Source: Thermodesulfovibrionia bacterium (GTDB lineage: Bacteria; Nitrospirota; Thermodesulfovibrionia; UBA6902). Taken from it: a stretch of 50,450 nt of DNA. Where the stretch lies: NCBI GenBank assembly GCA_947259645.1, contig CAMYND010000025.1, positions 1 to 50,450 of the forward strand, given 5' to 3'. A model generated the notes under the pieces. It was not told where the DNA came from, searched no databases, and saw only the letters and a program-made list of their open reading frames with translations. The translations under genes were made by a program, and so were the position numbers. Of the stretch, positions 28,426 through 38,781 are shown one piece after another (the first letter of the stretch is position 1; every line of letters begins with the position of its first letter).

Positions 28426-29763
28426 TTAATAGCTTCTTATTTTTTTTATCAGGTATTCGATTTTTTCATCAAATTCCTCGTCCTTTTTTCTTCTCTGATC
28501 AATCAGTTTACAGGCATGTATAACAGTTGAGTGGTCCTTCCCGCCAAAATTTTTCCCGATCTCACTCAGTGATGATTCTGTCAGAATCTTGCTTAAGTAC
28601 ATAGCAACCTGCCGGGGAAAGGCTATATCTCTCGTTCTCTTCCTTGCTTTAATATCCTGGATCTTCAGGTTAAAGTAGCCGCAGACGATTTTTTGTATAT
28701 ACTCAACGGTCATCGCCTTTTCGTCGTCGTGGATCAGGTCTTTCAGGACATTTTTTGCCATCTCAACCGTAATGGTCTGCCCGGTAAGGGAAGAATGCGC
28801 GCCAAGCCGTATCATGCAGGCCTCAAGGTCCCTGATGTTTGACCTGATTTTACTTGCCAGAAAATAGCTCACATCTTCAGGAAGCATGACCCCCTCAATT
28901 TCAGATTTCTTGCCCAGTATCGCCATCTTTGTCTCTACGTCCGGTATCTGGATATCAGCGATGAGTCCCATGCCAAAGCGGGACCTCAGCCGTTCTGTAA
29001 TGGGCGAGATGTCCTTTGGGGGCCGGTCACTTGAGAAAATAATCTGCTTTTGCGTGTCATAGAGTGCGTTAAATGTGTGAAACAGCTCTTCCTGGGTACC
29101 GCTCTTTCCGGCAATGAACTGAATATCATCAATGATCAGCACATCCATGTGTCTGTACTTGTTTTTGAACTCATCCATCTTGTCATTTCTCATTGAATAG
29201 ACGAACTCATTGGTAAACTGCTCCGCGGGAGCGTAGAGCATCTTGACCGTTGGTTTGTTGTCTATGATGTGGTTGCCGATCGCATTCATGAGGTGCGTTT
29301 TCCCCAGCCCTACTCCGCCGTAGATAAAGAGCGGGTTGTATGCCCTGCCCGGTGCATCCGCGACCGCCCTGGCCGCAGCATGGGCAAACTGGTTGCTCGC
29401 ACCGACAACAAAGGCATCGAATACAAATTTAGGGCTGAGGTATATCCCTCTGCTCGCAAGCTTTGCCCGCCGGTTCTGCTGTCGTGTCTCGATTTTCTTC
29501 AGGGCTGGAGCTTCTTTTTTTTGGAATACCTTGTACTCAACAGAAACGGGGGTCTCTATAAATTTCTCCATTATATCAGAGATGATTCCCGGGTAGTGGT
29601 CTTCAATCCACTCCTTAAAAAATTTATTCGGTACTTCCAGAACAATATGCTCGTCCTGCAGCTGAATGAACCGCAAGGGCTTGAACCAGAGGTCAAATGT
29701 CTGACTGCCAACTTTGGCCCCTATGGCATCAACGGTTTTTGTCCACGCTTCTTCTATATTCAT
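28426..29763 (-). CDS. dnaA: Chromosomal replication initiator DnaA
   Basis: 445 residues from the ATG at 29763 (MNIEEAWTKTVDAIG). An upstream extension of 19 residues enters the origin and is unlikely. Domain I spans about 1-85, a linker follows, and the AAA+ domain III holds the Walker A GGVGLGKTHLMNAIG, the Walker B VLIIDDIQFIAG and the box VII motif. Domain IV includes the DnaA-box recognition signature GGKDHSTVIHACK. DnaA unwinds oriC. No clear ribosome site precedes the start. The DnaA boxes just upstream would allow self-regulation. Confidence 0.97.
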   Translation of the reverse strand: MNIEEAWTKTVDAIGAKVGSQTFDLWFKPLRFIQLQDEHIVLEVPNKFFKEWIEDHYPGIISDIMEKFIETPVSVEYKVFQKKEAPALKKIETRQQNRRAKLASRGIYLSPKFVFDAFVVGASNQFAHAAARAVADAPGRAYNPLFIYGGVGLGKTHLMNAIGNHIIDNKPTVKMLYAPAEQFTNEFVYSMRNDKMDEFKNKYRHMDVLIIDDIQFIAGKSGTQEELFHTFNALYDTQKQIIFSSDRPPKDISPITERLRSRFGMGLIADIQIPDVETKMAILGKKSEIEGVMLPEDVSYFLASKIRSNIRDLEACMIRLGAHSSLTGQTITVEMAKNVLKDLIHDDEKAMTVEYIQKIVCGYFNLKIQDIKARKRTRDIAFPRQVAMYLSKILTESSLSEIGKNFGGKDHSTVIHACKLIDQRRKKDEEFDEKIEYLIKKIRSY

Positions 29764-30010
29764 ACAATTATCCAAACATTTATCAACGGATTGTGAGGCA
29801 GAAAATGCAGTTATTAACACCTGTGCGTATTTTGTTGATAACTCCCCCCTGGCGAGAAAGGTCAGCTATTATATCTTATCTTATTTACCATAGGCAAGCT
29901 TTTTTTGAGAATTAGATTAAGTTACTGAATAATAATACAAATTTCTGTGGATTAATTGAATTTCTGAGCAAACCCTGCTGCTTTATGCTTCTGTGGACAA
30001 CTAATATCTC
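29764..30010. other. Probable chromosomal replication origin (oriC)
   Basis: At least six sequences within one or two changes of the DnaA box TTATCCACA lie upstream of dnaA. Plus-oriented: 29768-29776 (TTATCCAAA), 29780-29788, 29811-29819. Minus-oriented: 29833-29841 (TTATCAACA), 29946-29954 (TAATCCACA), 29992-30000 (TTGTCCACA). Between the two groups is an AT-rich stretch (about 29875-29945) suited to duplex opening. The rest of this gap, to the pgi end at 30108, holds no gene. Confidence 0.8.
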
Positions 30011-30107
30011 AACTCTTCACGAAAGGAGCGGTTAAGCGCCGTATTATGTAAAACAAGGGCCTGCTTTACTCTGTCCGGGCATACTATGAATACGATCTCT
30101 CCCGCTC

Positions 30108-31787
<1,680 letters not shown>

Positions 31788-31878
31788 TCACAGGAAGCTG
31801 TCCCGCTGATTCATTACAACACGCTGCGGGCAGTTCTCATATTGTGCACTTATTTTTTATTTTTTTAAATCTTAATTT

Positions 31879-32259
31879 TCAGGGGTAGCTTTCTGTTGTT
31901 GCTGATTTTATTTCTTCCAGTAATCTGTCGATCTCTTTATTGATCTTTCGTATCTTCACAAGCGTCTCCTGAAACTTTCTGTACCGCCTGGATTTCGCTA
32001 TAACAACCGGTGCATCATTTTTTTTAACCATAACTATTTTTTGTTTTCCTTCTTTGTTTACTGATAAAGCAGGGTAGGGTCCATGCTCTTCTCCGTGCGC
32101 GCATTTACAGGCAGACTTCCCGCACTTTCGATAAACCTCATGCAATAATCCGTGCACCATTTGCTTACTCTGAATGAGGGTGGAGATATGTTTGGTTCGT
32201 TCCCTGTTTAGAGAGGAAATTTTTTTCTGAAATGATTTTCTATTAAATCGCTTTTTCAT
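31879..32259 (-). CDS. DUF6788-like small protein (usually transposon-associated), no transposase adjacent
   Basis: 126 residues. The centre has VYRKCGKSACKCAHGEEHGPYPALSVNKEGKQK split by a zinc-knuckle-like CGxxxCxC, a pattern I associate with DUF6788 proteins encoded just upstream of transposases. The basic N-terminus and a Lys/Glu-rich C-terminal coiled coil (about 93-120) flank it. Downstream (lower coordinates) is pgi, not a transposase, so this is probably a stranded remnant or a domesticated copy. The promoter and a perfect palindrome lie right at its start codon. Confidence 0.7.
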   Translation of the reverse strand: MKKRFNRKSFQKKISSLNRERTKHISTLIQSKQMVHGLLHEVYRKCGKSACKCAHGEEHGPYPALSVNKEGKQKIVMVKKNDAPVVIAKSRRYRKFQETLVKIRKINKEIDRLLEEIKSATTESYP

Positions 32260-32260
32260 T

Positions 32261-32299
32261 CTTATATATAATTTATATTATTATATATAAGATTGTAAA
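32261..32299 (-). promoter_or_regulatory. Promoter with overlapping palindrome for the DUF6788-like gene
   Basis: Minus strand: TTTACA (32299-32294), 16 bp, TATAAA (32277-32272). An 11-bp perfect inverted repeat, CTTATATATAA with a 9-nt centre (32261-32291), covers the -10 and reaches within one base of the ATG. The message would have almost no leader. The palindrome could be an operator for self-repression. Confidence 0.5.
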
Positions 32300-32590
32300 T
32301 GGTTTTTTACTTTTGCTGACCAGCGTTGACATTGAACTTAGCTTTAATTGTGTTAGGCGAGGGTACAGGGTAATCATGATTATCGTTCTCGCATCTGGTA
32401 ATATGCGGATATCTCTTTTTAGGGCACTCTTGGATTGTAGAGATATGCTGTGCATTCAGAAGAATCATGCGTAGGCGTATCGTTTTTATTTTTTACCTTA
32501 CAAAATGACAAAGAAAGGTAGGATCTGTGTATGATGTACCGCAAGCAGTCATTATTCCGCTGAATCAAAGAAAGAAATTGTTTTATTGAG

Positions 32591-33091
32591 ATGGGGCTCT
32601 GCCCCAAGCCCCGGTTCATTCTTTTTTTCGCCAAAAAGAACGAACCAAGAAAAGGCGCCCAACGTGATTGCTTAATTTCCGAAATATTCCGGCCCGGCCG
32701 CTAAATTAAAAAAACTCGCTTCGCTCAGACAGTTTTTAATTTTTAACGCGACCAATCCGGAATATCTCGGAAGCAATCAAGGGGGGAATAAAGACACAGA
32801 TAAAGAAGCAAAGACATTCTGCGACTCTCCTCAAAGAGGAGAGAGCAGAACTTACCCTTTAAGCGATTTCAGGTGATGAAGGAAGCTGGAGGGATTAGAA
32901 TTGATTTCTGTTTGAGGTCGAAACGACCGAGTTAAATCAATTCCCCGCAAGTTGACTGAAGAGCCGTTAAGAAATCTCTTCGGGTGCCCTTCTTTGGTTC
33001 GTTTCTTAGGCAAGTAAGAAATGAACTCCTCCCCGGAAGGGGTCGGGGCTTTCCTCCCCGGAAGGGGTCGGGGCTTGGGGCAGAGCCCCAT
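32591..33091. mobile_element. 501-bp MITE-like element with 23-bp perfect terminal inverted repeats
   Basis: The left end (32591-32613) begins ATGGGGCTCTGCCCC, and the right end (33069-33091) is its exact reverse complement over 23 bp. Inside are a hairpin (GGTTC...GAACC, 32613-32646), a GC-rich palindromic patch, and two tandem 24-bp copies beginning CCTCCCCGGAAGG (33028-33051 and 33053-33076). No transposase or convincing gene is inside, and no clear target duplication was seen. It may be a non-autonomous transposon or another dispersed intergenic repeat. Confidence 0.65.
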
Positions 33092-33212
33092 ATTTAATAA
33101 ATCATGGCTAATATTTGCCATTCTTCTAAAGGCTTTAATGTCTGGAACAATTAATATATAAGAAGAAACAGAAATAGATAAGAAGGCTCTTGAAATTATT
33201 GTATACTAACTC

Positions 33213-34943
33213 ATGCCTGAACAATCCAAGCTGAAAACCACTCTTTCCCATCTTCTTATCCCCTTAGTCGGGATACTCGTATTTATTATTCTCTACCTGT
33301 TCAGGCATCTTGACAACAACAGGCTGACAAGCTGGAATTGGGTATTTTCTGACTTGAACATGCTGTTCTTTATCCCGATTCTCATCGTTGGAATATTCAT
33401 CATATTCAGGGTATTCAGTCTTCCCTTTGCAAGACAAAGACCGGGACTGTTCCTTTTTCTCATATCATTCGCGGTATGTTCGGTCTTCTGGAAGGTGCCG
33501 GAAGTCATTATCGATGCTTCACGGTATTTTACTCAGGCAAAACATTTCAAGCTGTACGGTGTTCAGTATTTCATCTCTGAGTGGGGGAATGGCATTCATG
33601 CATGGACAGACCTGCCTCTTGTACCGTTTTTATATGGCATTGTATTTAAATTGTTCGGGGAATCAAGGGCTTTTATTCAGGTGCTGACTACCCTGTTCTT
33701 TTCATTTACGGTAGTCCTCACGTATCTGACAGGGAAGAGTCTCTGGGATGAGAGTACTGGTTTGTTCGCGGGAGCGCTGCTTCTGGGCATACCCTATATC
33801 TATTCGCAAGTCCCTCTTATGCTTGTGGATATACCGACAATGTTCTTCCTGACACTGGCCTGCTTTACATGTATCATGGCAATAAAAAAAGGGGGAGTGT
33901 GGATAGTCTGTTCTTCGCTGGCTATTTTTTGCGCAATATTTTCGAAGTACTCAACATGGATGATGCTGTCTGTCCTGGTTATTATTTTTGTGGTCTTCAT
34001 GGTTCAGGGAGAACAACCCGGAAGCGAGGTAAGGCAGGGACGAAGAACGATTGTTTTACGCGGTCTCATAACTGTGATTTGCGCCGCCCTCCTCGCCGGA
34101 ACTGTTGCCCTTTTCAAGCTGGATGTTATCACAGGGCAGATATCTTTTCTGAGAGAATACCAGGTCCCCGGACTGAGGCGGTGGGGAGAGAGTTTTATAT
34201 CCACCTTTTTGTACCAGGTTCATCCCTTTATTACCATTGCATCACTGTACGCTCTCTACAGGGCTCTGAAAGAAAAAGATTTGAAATTTTTGATTGTCAG
34301 CTGGCTTATCCTGCTTATCGTTGTGTTTCAAATACAACGATCACGCTATGTAATGGTTACATTCCCGATGCTGGCGCTTATGGCGTCGTATGGGCTGCAG
34401 GCCATCAGTTCTCTTAATATAAAAAAACATATTCTGGCCTGTGCAGTCGGGACCTCTCTTGTCGTCGCCATGTACGGGTATCTGCCTTTTCTGCAGACCA
34501 TGAGTTTAGGAAATCTTCAGGCTGCGGCAGAATATATGGACTCCCATGAATCAGAAGGCATAGCGGTTTTTACTGTCCAGTCTGAGGATACAGCGGTCAG
34601 TCAGGCGGTGACTGTGCCGATATTTGATCTATTCACTGACAAGGAAATCCGGCACTATTATGATGACTCTTATTCTCTGTCCCGGGAGGAAATAGATACG
34701 TCTCCCCTGAGGTTTACCTGGGAATATAAAGCGCCTCGCTATTACTCCGGGGAATTTACTGCCGTCTCTGCCAAGCTCGCTGCTGCTGTGATATCAAATG
34801 GGCCGATTAAGAAACTTCCTCCCTGGATTGAGGAGAAACTGGAAGGCTATTCAAAAATCAAGGAATTTTATGTTTCCACCGGAATATTTAAATACAGTCC
34901 TGGAATTACGCTCTACTCCATTAATCAGAGCGTTGAGCCATAG
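33213..34943 (+). CDS. Integral membrane glycosyltransferase, GT39/ArnT-like
   Basis: 576 residues with about eleven hydrophobic segments through residue 415, then a soluble C-terminal domain of about 150 residues. The first external loop has DASRYFTQAKHFKLYG, matching the acidic catalytic loop of the PMT/ArnT group, and LTYLTGKSLWDESTGLFAGALL matches a conserved family helix pair. Such enzymes transfer sugars from polyprenyl phosphates to lipid or protein on the outer face of the inner membrane. Substrate unknown. The gene stands alone, with no ribosome site; TATACT (33202-33207) is 5 nt before ATG, again compatible with a leaderless message. Confidence 0.8.
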   Translation: MPEQSKLKTTLSHLLIPLVGILVFIILYLFRHLDNNRLTSWNWVFSDLNMLFFIPILIVGIFIIFRVFSLPFARQRPGLFLFLISFAVCSVFWKVPEVIIDASRYFTQAKHFKLYGVQYFISEWGNGIHAWTDLPLVPFLYGIVFKLFGESRAFIQVLTTLFFSFTVVLTYLTGKSLWDESTGLFAGALLLGIPYIYSQVPLMLVDIPTMFFLTLACFTCIMAIKKGGVWIVCSSLAIFCAIFSKYSTWMMLSVLVIIFVVFMVQGEQPGSEVRQGRRTIVLRGLITVICAALLAGTVALFKLDVITGQISFLREYQVPGLRRWGESFISTFLYQVHPFITIASLYALYRALKEKDLKFLIVSWLILLIVVFQIQRSRYVMVTFPMLALMASYGLQAISSLNIKKHILACAVGTSLVVAMYGYLPFLQTMSLGNLQAAAEYMDSHESEGIAVFTVQSEDTAVSQAVTVPIFDLFTDKEIRHYYDDSYSLSREEIDTSPLRFTWEYKAPRYYSGEFTAVSAKLAAAVISNGPIKKLPPWIEEKLEGYSKIKEFYVSTGIFKYSPGITLYSINQSVEP

Positions 34944-34994
34944 CGAAGGTTCTGAGGCAAGGCACTATAGTGTAGAATTGCATATTGATGCGTG

Positions 34995-36581
34995 CTAAGA
35001 GGTGGAAGGTTTGTCAATAAAATCGGGATTTCCGGTCAGGCACTGATGAGGATCACTTTCCTGATGCATAACAGTTCTATTTTTCCCTTCCCTTTTAGCC
35101 TGATACATGGCGGTATCTGCTTGATGGATTAAATTTTCCATGCAATCATTGTTGTTTGGTGCATATTGGGCCAAACCGATACTGACACTTATTGTAAGGT
35201 CTTTAGGGAATACGGTAGTGAAGATTTCATTTCGTATTCTCTCAAGGATCGAAAAACATTCTTCTTTGTTATCGTTATGAATTATCCATGCAAACTCCTC
35301 ACCACCAAAACGGGCAATAATATCCGACTTTCTGGCTGCCTTCAGGAAAATCGCCCCCAGTATTCTCAGGACCTCGTCCCCAATGAGATGACCATGGGTA
35401 TCGTTGACTTTTTTGAAATCATCGATATCAAAAAAAGCAAGAAAAAAAGGACTGTCGCGCCGCACACTGAACTCCCGCTCTTTATCAAGAAATTCGAGAA
35501 ACATCTGTTTATTGTACAGACCTGTCAGGCCATCGATAAGTGCCATGCGAGTTGTTTTTTGATATAAATTAGCATTGAGGATATTGATTCCCATTAAATT
35601 TTGAATGAGCGATGCAGAATAGAGTACGACGTCCGTGCTTTCCATATTTTCGATCTTTCCAAGATTGAGAACACCTCTGATTTTCATTGCATTGCCAAGA
35701 ATATCACCAGTGGTATTTTCATCTGTGCCGATAGAAAAAGGAATGATAACACATGAATTACCCAGAGAATTTTTTCCCAGAAATGTATACGTGTCAGACT
35801 GTTTTATATCAGGCACCACGATTATTCGGTTTTCGCTCAGAGCTACCATCATAGGGGCTGTGCTTTGGGTTTCCATCGGGATCCTGTACCCTTCGTTCAA
35901 AAAGTTGCTTCTCGCCATATGCAGGTTGTTGTCTTCCTCATTCAGGAGAAAAAGTGAGGCATTTTTGGCGTTAAAAACATCGGGCAGTTTATTGACAATC
36001 AGCCCAAAGACTTCATCTAAGTTGAGATTTTTAAAGCCTTGAGCAAGATGGGTGATTTTTTCTGCCGCTTTATGCATTGCTTTTATTTTCTTATTACTCT
36101 CCTCAAGCTGCTGAATATACATCTTTGATTCCTCTTCAGCCTGTTTCTTTTCCATCCTGTCATGATAAGCGTTCAAGGCATTATTGATAAGAATTGCAAA
36201 ATTATCCGGATCATCTATCGGCTTAGTAATATATTGGTCAAGGAGGCTGTTATTTATGGCATATTTGGCGGAATCCAGTGAACCGTAGGCAGTGAGAAGA
36301 ATCTTAAACGTTTCGGGGATTAATGATCCTGTCTTCTCAAGCAATTCTATTCCCATCATATCCGGCATCTTCTGATCGCTGACAAGTACGGCAATCTTTT
36401 CATTATTATTAATTAGCTTGTTAACTAATTCTATTACCTCAAGTGCCTTGCTGAGGTAATGTAACTTCAGACAGTGACTATTCTTTTCTTGTAACGGGTA
36501 TGATGACATGGCCGCATTAATGAAAAGGAGAAAATCAGGGTCGTCATCCACGAATATGATGTGATAATCAATATCAGGCAT
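34995..36581 (-). CDS. Response regulator with GAF and GGDEF (diguanylate cyclase) domains
   Basis: 528 residues from the ATG at 36581; a GTG at 36599 directly abuts AAGGA and is less likely. The receiver domain (about 1-130) has DDD (12-14), phosphoacceptor D69 in VSDQKMPD, LTAYGS and YITKP. A coiled coil (about 140-175) leads to a GAF-like domain (about 180-345). The GGDEF domain (about 355-515) carries RFGGEEFAW, an active-type signature, and DIDDFKKVNDTHGH. It should make cyclic di-GMP in response to an unknown histidine kinase. No kinase is next to it. PilZ and pilus genes in the window are possible downstream partners. Confidence 0.93.
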   Translation of the reverse strand: MPDIDYHIIFVDDDPDFLLFINAAMSSYPLQEKNSHCLKLHYLSKALEVIELVNKLINNNEKIAVLVSDQKMPDMMGIELLEKTGSLIPETFKILLTAYGSLDSAKYAINNSLLDQYITKPIDDPDNFAILINNALNAYHDRMEKKQAEEESKMYIQQLEESNKKIKAMHKAAEKITHLAQGFKNLNLDEVFGLIVNKLPDVFNAKNASLFLLNEEDNNLHMARSNFLNEGYRIPMETQSTAPMMVALSENRIIVVPDIKQSDTYTFLGKNSLGNSCVIIPFSIGTDENTTGDILGNAMKIRGVLNLGKIENMESTDVVLYSASLIQNLMGINILNANLYQKTTRMALIDGLTGLYNKQMFLEFLDKEREFSVRRDSPFFLAFFDIDDFKKVNDTHGHLIGDEVLRILGAIFLKAARKSDIIARFGGEEFAWIIHNDNKEECFSILERIRNEIFTTVFPKDLTISVSIGLAQYAPNNNDCMENLIHQADTAMYQAKREGKNRTVMHQESDPHQCLTGNPDFIDKPSTS

Positions 36582-37003
36582 TCTGGTGTTCAGCTCCACT
36601 CCTTTATCTTAAGGAGAAATATAGTGATAATTTAATTAAGCTTCCTGTCTGTTATTTGTTTTTCGGTCATATGTATCAAGATCTTTAATAAGATGAAAAT
36701 ATTTCAAGGTAATCAGCAATAACAATAGTATTGAACTTTATTGACATTTTATAATCGCCAGGCTTAACTCCACGCTCAGTTATCGAGATTGTTATTGAAG
36801 GTTTGGCGTACCTGATTTCCATGAAGTTGCCTGTATTTCAGATTTTACTTTAAATACAATAGGTTAATTCAACAATTGTATGCCTGAGACTGCTGTTCAA
36901 AGGTTATTGATCAATTAAAGTGATTTCACTCACTTATTTATTCTCATAAAAAACAAATAATAATACTAATGTAGTAGCTTTGGAGTAAGTACGGAGGAAG
37001 TTT
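36582..37003. other. AT-rich intergenic region between response regulator and DUF6982-like gene
   Basis: 422 bp, clearly richer in A and T than its neighbours. It must hold both divergent promoters, though no strong -35/-10 pair was found. A 45-codon frame on the minus strand (36822-36685) has no ribosome site and is only a weak candidate. Confidence 0.4.
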
Positions 37004-37390
37004 ATGACAAAAAGTAAGGTAGTCGTTCGTTTGAAAGATAAAACATTGTTGAAAGGAAAAATCAGTAATTTCTCTCCATTTAATAGTTTTTTTCAGTTAG
37101 AACTGCTGAATGGAGATCCGGTACTGGTAAGCATCGATAAAATAAAGGCGATGTTTTTTGTTAAAAGTTTTGAGGGGGACAAGCAATATAAGTATAAATA
37201 TGAAGATAACCTCTTTTGGGTTGGCAATAAAATTACTCTTAAATTTCATGATGGCGAAAAAATGGTTGGATATTCGCAGCATTTTGATTTTACTCCCAAG
37301 GGCTATTTCATTACTCCCGCTGATGTGAATGGCAATAACACATATGTTTTTGCTTCAAAATCAGCCATCGACAGCATGTCATTTTACTGA
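37004..37390 (+). CDS. Small DUF6982-like protein with internal duplication
   Basis: 128 residues with a strong GGAGGAA site. Two repeated beta-rich halves are visible: KVVVRLKDKTLLKGKISNF, then IDKIKAMFFVKSF (1-56); and KITLKFHDGEKMVGYSQHF, then SAIDSMSFY (71-128). The arrangement matches small proteins of the DUF6982 type often found near PilZ, pilus and response-regulator genes. Here it is divergent from the GGDEF response regulator. No enzymatic motif is seen. Role unknown. Confidence 0.7.
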   Translation: MTKSKVVVRLKDKTLLKGKISNFSPFNSFFQLELLNGDPVLVSIDKIKAMFFVKSFEGDKQYKYKYEDNLFWVGNKITLKFHDGEKMVGYSQHFDFTPKGYFITPADVNGNNTYVFASKSAIDSMSFY

Positions 37391-37445
37391 TTATCCAGTC
37401 AAAACCGCTTGTATCATGAAAGCTGATGTATATCCGGTAAAATGA

Positions 37446-38627
37446 CTATTCCTGCATCGCCTCATCGATTACTTCAACAATATGCTTGATCTTGAATTGT
37501 GCGTTCTTTGCCTGTTTCATGGCCTCTAACTGGGTAATGCACCCGGGGCAGGATGTTACAACAGTATCAGCTGATGTATTGGTTATGCTGTTGATCTTCT
37601 GCATTCCGATCTCATCAGACATTTCTTTATAATTATACTTGAACAAGCCGGCAAACCCGCAGCAGGAATCAGGATGCTTCATTTCAACGAGTTTGACGCC
37701 TTTTATTTTTTTGAGAATTGCCCGTGGCTCATCTCTTATGCCAAGGCCATAACTGAGGTGACAGGGATCGTGATAGGTAATCGTTGATGGATAAAGCTCC
37801 AGATTCGACTTGATTCCGGACTCAGTAAAAAACTCATTTATGTCCACCAGGTTATTAATGGTGTTTCCTGTGAGTAAAGGATACTGCTCCTTTATGACCA
37901 TTGTGCAGGTAGGGCACATGCTGATTATTGCTTCGGCACGGACCCTGTTGAAATGTTCGATATTTTTATTGGCAAGGGTTACGGCCTCTTCCTGAAACCC
38001 CATTGATCGCAGGGGCGCCCCGCAGCATGACTCGCCCTTGAACACGACAACCTCATAACCCTGAGAGAGTAAAATGTTGGACAATGACTGGCCCAGGTCC
38101 GGATAAAGATAATTAATGCTGCATCCTGCGAATATGGCAACCCGTCCTATTTTTTTTCTGTTTTTGTAGATCTGTACAGTTTTGTTGAACGGTTTGGACG
38201 CAATATGAGGCATATAATCGACCATGCCCGCTTTCTGCAACGGTTTATAAAGCAGAAACTGATAAAGTCTTAAGGCCCGATGAACAGTATTCAGCCTTGA
38301 AATGGAACCTTTGGTTGCGGCCCTGAGGAAACGGCCTTTTTTATAGGAGTCTTTGAGTCCCTGCCTTCCCTGGTAAATAACTTCAGGGATATCGATTCCA
38401 ACAGGGCAGACATTCTTGCATGCTCCGCACAACATGCAGCTGAATATTTTGTCTGCAAGCGTCCCGGAAGGATTCAGATGCTTTGCCTCCAGTTCTCCAA
38501 GGATTGCTACACGGCCCCGTGCTCCCATTGCTTCGTTCAATGTTGAAAGGTAGGTGGGGCATGAGGTTTTGCATATTCCACACCGTACACACCGGGAAAG
38601 TTCCTGAAGATAGCCTGACTCGCTCAT
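37446..38627 (-). CDS. glcF: Glycolate/lactate oxidase-type iron-sulfur subunit (GlcF-like)
   Basis: 393 residues from the ATG at 38627. A TTG at 38696 would add 23 residues not seen in the family; neither start has a clear ribosome site. Two 4Fe-4S motifs, CVRCGICKTSCPTY and CMLCGACKNVCPVG, are followed by two CCG domains (GESCCGAPLRS; HPDSCCGFAG) that bind further iron-sulfur or handle electrons. It is the electron-transfer partner of a flavin 2-hydroxyacid dehydrogenase (GlcD/LutA/Dld type). No flavin subunit lies next to it. It follows larE on the same strand. Confidence 0.88.
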   Translation of the reverse strand: MSESGYLQELSRCVRCGICKTSCPTYLSTLNEAMGARGRVAILGELEAKHLNPSGTLADKIFSCMLCGACKNVCPVGIDIPEVIYQGRQGLKDSYKKGRFLRAATKGSISRLNTVHRALRLYQFLLYKPLQKAGMVDYMPHIASKPFNKTVQIYKNRKKIGRVAIFAGCSINYLYPDLGQSLSNILLSQGYEVVVFKGESCCGAPLRSMGFQEEAVTLANKNIEHFNRVRAEAIISMCPTCTMVIKEQYPLLTGNTINNLVDINEFFTESGIKSNLELYPSTITYHDPCHLSYGLGIRDEPRAILKKIKGVKLVEMKHPDSCCGFAGLFKYNYKEMSDEIGMQKINSITNTSADTVVTSCPGCITQLEAMKQAKNAQFKIKHIVEVIDEAMQE

Positions 38628-38781
38628 TGGGCAGACAAAGAGCGCAAATTGTTCGGCATAGTATACGAAGACCTTTCGGTCCGGGTGAAAAACCAAACAA
38701 TAAACCTATGGAGTTTTACTCTTATCATCGAATAATTCTATGGTAACAGTATGGGGACAATGAAAACAAAGGGGATGAACA

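Noticed and set aside
32519-32589. Possible decayed transposase fragment on the plus strand
   Set aside because: A short protein-like stretch (VYDVPQAVIIPLNQRKK) was noticed, but it is too short to assign to any family.
32852-33121. 89-codon minus-strand frame within the 501-bp element
   Set aside because: It spans the terminal repeat and the tandem 24-bp copies, and its sequence is explained by those repeats.
36685-36822. 45-codon minus-strand frame
   Set aside because: No ribosome site, no homologue recognised, and the surrounding region is AT-rich, where such frames arise by chance.
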